Positions 43,346 through 46,073 of a DNA stretch of 46,073 nucleotides are shown one piece after another. Location: contig JBDTNL010000029.1 of assembly GCA_039933785.1 (NCBI GenBank), positions 1 through 46,073 on the forward strand, written 5' to 3'. The translations under genes and the position numbers were made by a program. Origin of the DNA: JBDTNL01 sp039933785 (GTDB taxonomy: Bacteria; Acidobacteriota; Thermoanaerobaculia; Multivoradales; JAGPDF01). Positions within the stretch are counted from its first letter, which is position 1. The number at the start of each line of letters is the position of its first letter. Below the pieces are notes generated by a model. The model did no database searches. It worked only from the letters and a program-made list of their open reading frames with translations, and was not told the DNA's origin.

Positions 43346-44521
43346 ATGAGCGGACCGCCCACGACCTCCCTGCACCCACCGGCCACCCGCCCCGCGCCCG
43401 CCGCGGATGCTGCGATCTCGCCCGACGCGTTCACGCCGACCGCACTGCGTTTGTTGGAGATGTCCTCGGCGCGCTGGGGAACCGACCATGCGGTCGAGAT
43501 CGTCGGACGCTCGCCGCTCCTCGAGAGCCAGCTGCAGCGACTCGAGAAGGTGGCCAATTTTCGCGAGCCGGTCCTGATTCTCGGCGAGAGCGGCGTCGGC
43601 AAGGAGTGCTTCGCCCGAGCCCTGCACCTGCTCGGGCGCCGCTCGCAGCGCCCGTTCGTCTCGGTCAACTGCCCGCAGTACGGCGAGGGCAATCTGACGG
43701 TGAGCGAGCTCTTCGGACACAAGCGCGGCAGCTTTACCGGCGCCGTCGCCGACCGCAAGGGGGCCTTCGAGACCGCCGAAGGCGGCGTGATCTTCCTCGA
43801 CGAAATCGCCGACCTCTTCATGAGCGCCCAGGTCATGCTGCTGCGCGCTTTGTCGACCGGCGAGTTCCAGCCGCTTGGCGCAACCGCTACCCGGCGCCTC
43901 GATGTCCGCATCGTGGCCGCCACCAACCGGCCCTTGAACGCCATGGTGGCGCAAGAGCAGTTCCGCCGCGACCTGCTCTTCCGCCTACGCTACTTCCTGG
44001 TCGAGATTCCGCCGCTGCGCGACCGGGGCGAAGACTGGCGCCTGCTGCTCGAACACTTCCTGCAAAAGCTACAGGCGCACTACGGCGCGGCAAAGCGGTT
44101 TTCCGAGGAGTCGCTCGGCTTGCTGGCCGGCTACAACTGGCCGGGTAACGTGCGTGAGCTGATCAGCATCGCAACCACCGGCTACGCGCTTTCCGACGAC
44201 GACCTGATCGAGCCGCGCGACTTCGTGGATCGGCTCGAACAGGGCTCGGCGCCTTCCAGCCAACAGCTCGGCGAAATCCAGCGTCAGCTCTCCTGGACCG
44301 AAGGTGATTTCTGGACCCTGGTGCGCGAGCCGTTCCTCAATCGCGAGCTCAACCGAGGCGAGGTGCGCCAGTTGGTGGCGCGCGGGCTCCGCGAGGCTCA
44401 GGGCAGCTATCGCAGCCTACTCGAGCGCTGGCGGCTGCCGGCCGACCAGTACCAGAAGTTCATGGATTTCCTGCGCCACCACAACCTCAAGCCGCGCGGC
44501 TTCCGGGACGAAGAGCATTGA
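43346..44521 (+). CDS. Sigma-54-interacting AAA+ activator without a receiver domain
   Basis: 391 residues, AGGGGAAG upstream. Walker A GESGVGKE is at 80-87, the sigma-54 loop reads GSFTGA (128-133) rather than GAFTGA, Walker B is VIFLDE (148-153), arginine fingers are in RRDLLFRLR (207-215) and sensor II is WPGNVREL (265-272). The first 45 residues are Pro/Ala-rich with no sensor. The C-terminus (SYRSLLERWRLPADQYQKFM, then DFLRHHNLKPRG) is a helical, HTH-like region that differs from Fis. Activity must be controlled by a partner, perhaps the nearby FHA or STAS proteins. Confidence 0.92.
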   Translation: MSGPPTTSLHPPATRPAPAADAAISPDAFTPTALRLLEMSSARWGTDHAVEIVGRSPLLESQLQRLEKVANFREPVLILGESGVGKECFARALHLLGRRSQRPFVSVNCPQYGEGNLTVSELFGHKRGSFTGAVADRKGAFETAEGGVIFLDEIADLFMSAQVMLLRALSTGEFQPLGATATRRLDVRIVAATNRPLNAMVAQEQFRRDLLFRLRYFLVEIPPLRDRGEDWRLLLEHFLQKLQAHYGAAKRFSEESLGLLAGYNWPGNVRELISIATTGYALSDDDLIEPRDFVDRLEQGSAPSSQQLGEIQRQLSWTEGDFWTLVREPFLNRELNRGEVRQLVARGLREAQGSYRSLLERWRLPADQYQKFMDFLRHHNLKPRGFRDEEH

Positions 44522-46017
44522 GCGCGCCACGCGCGGTCATCTTCGATCTCTACGGCACGCTGCTCTCCACCACGAGTCCAGTGTTTCGCCGCGAGATCTC
44601 GCGGCTGGATCCGGGTGCGCGCCGAGCCTGGGCGGGCTTCGAGCGCGACACCTTGCTGGTGACACCGTTCCCGAGTCACGAAGCCTTCGTCGACGCGATC
44701 CTTGCCCGCTTCGGGCGTGGCGACGACCAGGCCTTCCGCGACCGGGCGCTCGGACTGCTGCACGAGGAGCTCGACTCCGTTCACCTGCTGCCGGGCGCCA
44801 TTGCCTTGCTCGGTTTTCTCAAGCGTCGCGGCATTCGGCTCGGCCTGCTCACCAATTCGGCGAGCCCCTATCGTGAGCCTTTGGAGCGCACCGGGCTCGC
44901 GCCCTTGTTCGACGCCGTGCTCTTCTCGTGCGACGAGCGCGCGCGAAAGCCCGAACCAGCGCTTTATCGGGAAGCCTGCTCGCGCCTCGGTGTCGAGCCG
45001 GGCTCGACCCTAATGGTCGGCGATTCCCTGGTGAACGATGTCGTGGCGCCTTGCGAAGCGGGCCTGAGCGCGATTCTGGTGGGCCAATCCCGGCGCACGC
45101 TCTCGGTGGCGAGAATCGGTGAGTTGGGTTTCTGGGCCTGGGACGAAGCCGGCACGCCCCAGCCGCTCCTCGCAATCGGTCAACCGCTGGAGCTTGCGGG
45201 CCGGTCGGGCGATCTGGTCTCGTTCGAACCGCTCGAAGCGACCGAGCAGGGGCGCTACAACCTTGTCGCTCGGGGAACCGCGAAGTTCGACGAGGCGATG
45301 TCGACGGTTTACTTCAAGCGCTTCCTGCACCCCGAGTCCGCCGAGGTCGAGCGCTTCGTCCACGAGTTGCTGCCGGAGTTCGGTATCGAGAGCACCGAGG
45401 TGGCGGTGCTTGCGGGACGCGAGCCGCTCTTGGTCTCAACGGCGGCCCAGGGAGAAAAACTCTCGCCCGCCGGACACGGAATCCACCGGACGATGGCGCG
45501 GGAAATCGGTCGCCACTTCGCCTGCGGCTATCTGCTCTCGAACGCCGACCTGCGACCCCGTAACGCCTTCCTGTGCGAGACCGCCGCGGGCCCGCGGCTG
45601 GTCATGGTGGATCACGAGTATTGCTTGCTCAATCTGGCCCTCGACCTCGACGATGTCCCGGATCGTTACGACCGGCGCCGCTTGGAGGCCCTCGGAGAGA
45701 CCGAGCTGCGGCGCCGCATCGTCCGCCGTGTGTTGACTCCGCAGACCATGCGGCGGGCGCGTCGCGCGTTCCTGGATCTGCCAGCGGAAGCTCCGGATCT
45801 TGCCGCCGGTTTTCGTGAAGGCTGGGTGGAAGTTCATGCAACGGCCCAGCGCAACGCCAGGCGCATCCGGCAGCGCATCGCCGATCGCCTGGCGCAGCCG
45901 CCGGATCTGATCGTGGGAACTCACGCCTATCGCCGGGCGTTGACGACGCTGGACCTCGAGGAGCTCATGGCCCGAATTGCGGGCGACCCCGAGGCCTCCT
46001 GCGCGCCCTGCCTCTGA
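44518..46017 (+). CDS. HAD hydrolase fused to a kinase-fold-like domain
   Basis: 499 residues from a TTG at 44518 that overlaps the activator stop. Residues 1-200 are a HAD domain: VIFDLYGTLL (nucleophile Asp10; the second Asp of DxD is Tyr12, as in haloacid dehalogenases), LLTNSASP, RKPEPALY and LMVGDSLVNDV. Residues about 230-490 differ: STVYFKRFL with Lys267, VERFVHELLPEFGIESTEV, then SNADLRPRNAFL (Asp344, Asn349) and LVMVDHEYCL (Asp365). This order matches the catalytic Lys, Glu, Asp, Asn and Asp of HipA/PI-kinase-like folds. It is a prediction from pattern only. Confidence 0.75.
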   Translation: MSAPRAVIFDLYGTLLSTTSPVFRREISRLDPGARRAWAGFERDTLLVTPFPSHEAFVDAILARFGRGDDQAFRDRALGLLHEELDSVHLLPGAIALLGFLKRRGIRLGLLTNSASPYREPLERTGLAPLFDAVLFSCDERARKPEPALYREACSRLGVEPGSTLMVGDSLVNDVVAPCEAGLSAILVGQSRRTLSVARIGELGFWAWDEAGTPQPLLAIGQPLELAGRSGDLVSFEPLEATEQGRYNLVARGTAKFDEAMSTVYFKRFLHPESAEVERFVHELLPEFGIESTEVAVLAGREPLLVSTAAQGEKLSPAGHGIHRTMAREIGRHFACGYLLSNADLRPRNAFLCETAAGPRLVMVDHEYCLLNLALDLDDVPDRYDRRRLEALGETELRRRIVRRVLTPQTMRRARRAFLDLPAEAPDLAAGFREGWVEVHATAQRNARRIRQRIADRLAQPPDLIVGTHAYRRALTTLDLEELMARIAGDPEASCAPCL

Positions 46018-46073
46018 TCGACTGGAGCTGGGGCTCCATTTCCCGCCCCCCGCCGCCTCCGCTGCCGCAGGCC

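Overview
The window is a GC-rich, densely coded chromosomal segment with no insertion sequence, phage gene or CRISPR array that I can see. It contains the replication-initiation neighbourhood of a bacterium. Long YidC with a periplasmic domain, a large SppA, type II DHODH, a bactofilin, a type II/IV pseudopilin and a complete bacillithiol (bshC-bshB1-bshA) operon together suggest a Gram-negative-type, non-proteobacterial lineage. Acidobacteriota (for example a Thermoanaerobaculia-like organism) is my best guess. This is inference from gene content, not a database match.

Left part (1-9.1 kb): dnaA-dnaN-recF-gyrB run leftward in the classical order, followed by a frameshifted DUF4160 gene and a DUF2442 gene. 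sppA lies upstream of dnaA. An inverted pair of DnaA-box-like sites sits just upstream of dnaA, and a 369-bp pyrimidine-biased non-coding gap separates sppA from the divergent mutY. Either could be part of oriC.

Middle (9.1-24.9 kb): mutY, a tandem cyclic-nucleotide-binding protein and truA come first. A leftward operon follows: dnaX-ybaB-recR-aminotransferase-glycosyltransferase-TPR-ATPase, with the SRP RNA gene at its head and tadA diverging from it. Two serine tRNAs follow, then the rightward series rpmH-rnpA-yidD-yidC-jag-rsmG-parA-parB-bactofilin. A near-perfect parS palindrome lies at the start of rsmG. mnmE and mnmG, often found between jag and rsmG, are absent here.

Right part (24.9-41.8 kb): a membrane alkaline-phosphatase-fold protein that seems to lack metal ligands, pyrD-pyrF, two tandem signal peptidases, a ComEA-like protein, a FimT/GspH pseudopilin, cutA, a Cys/Met-metabolism PLP enzyme, mtnA, the tmRNA gene, a D-amino-acid-transaminase-like enzyme, dus, the bacillithiol operon and an IMPACT-family protein.

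Far right (41.8-46.0 kb): a signalling cluster. It holds a STAS protein, a cNMP-FHA fusion, a sigma-54 activator without a sensor domain, and a HAD protein fused to what looks like a kinase-fold domain. This cluster is the best candidate for an undescribed system. Many genes overlap by 1-4 bases and use GTG, TTG or even CTG starts, so several starts were set from ribosome-binding sites and family motifs.
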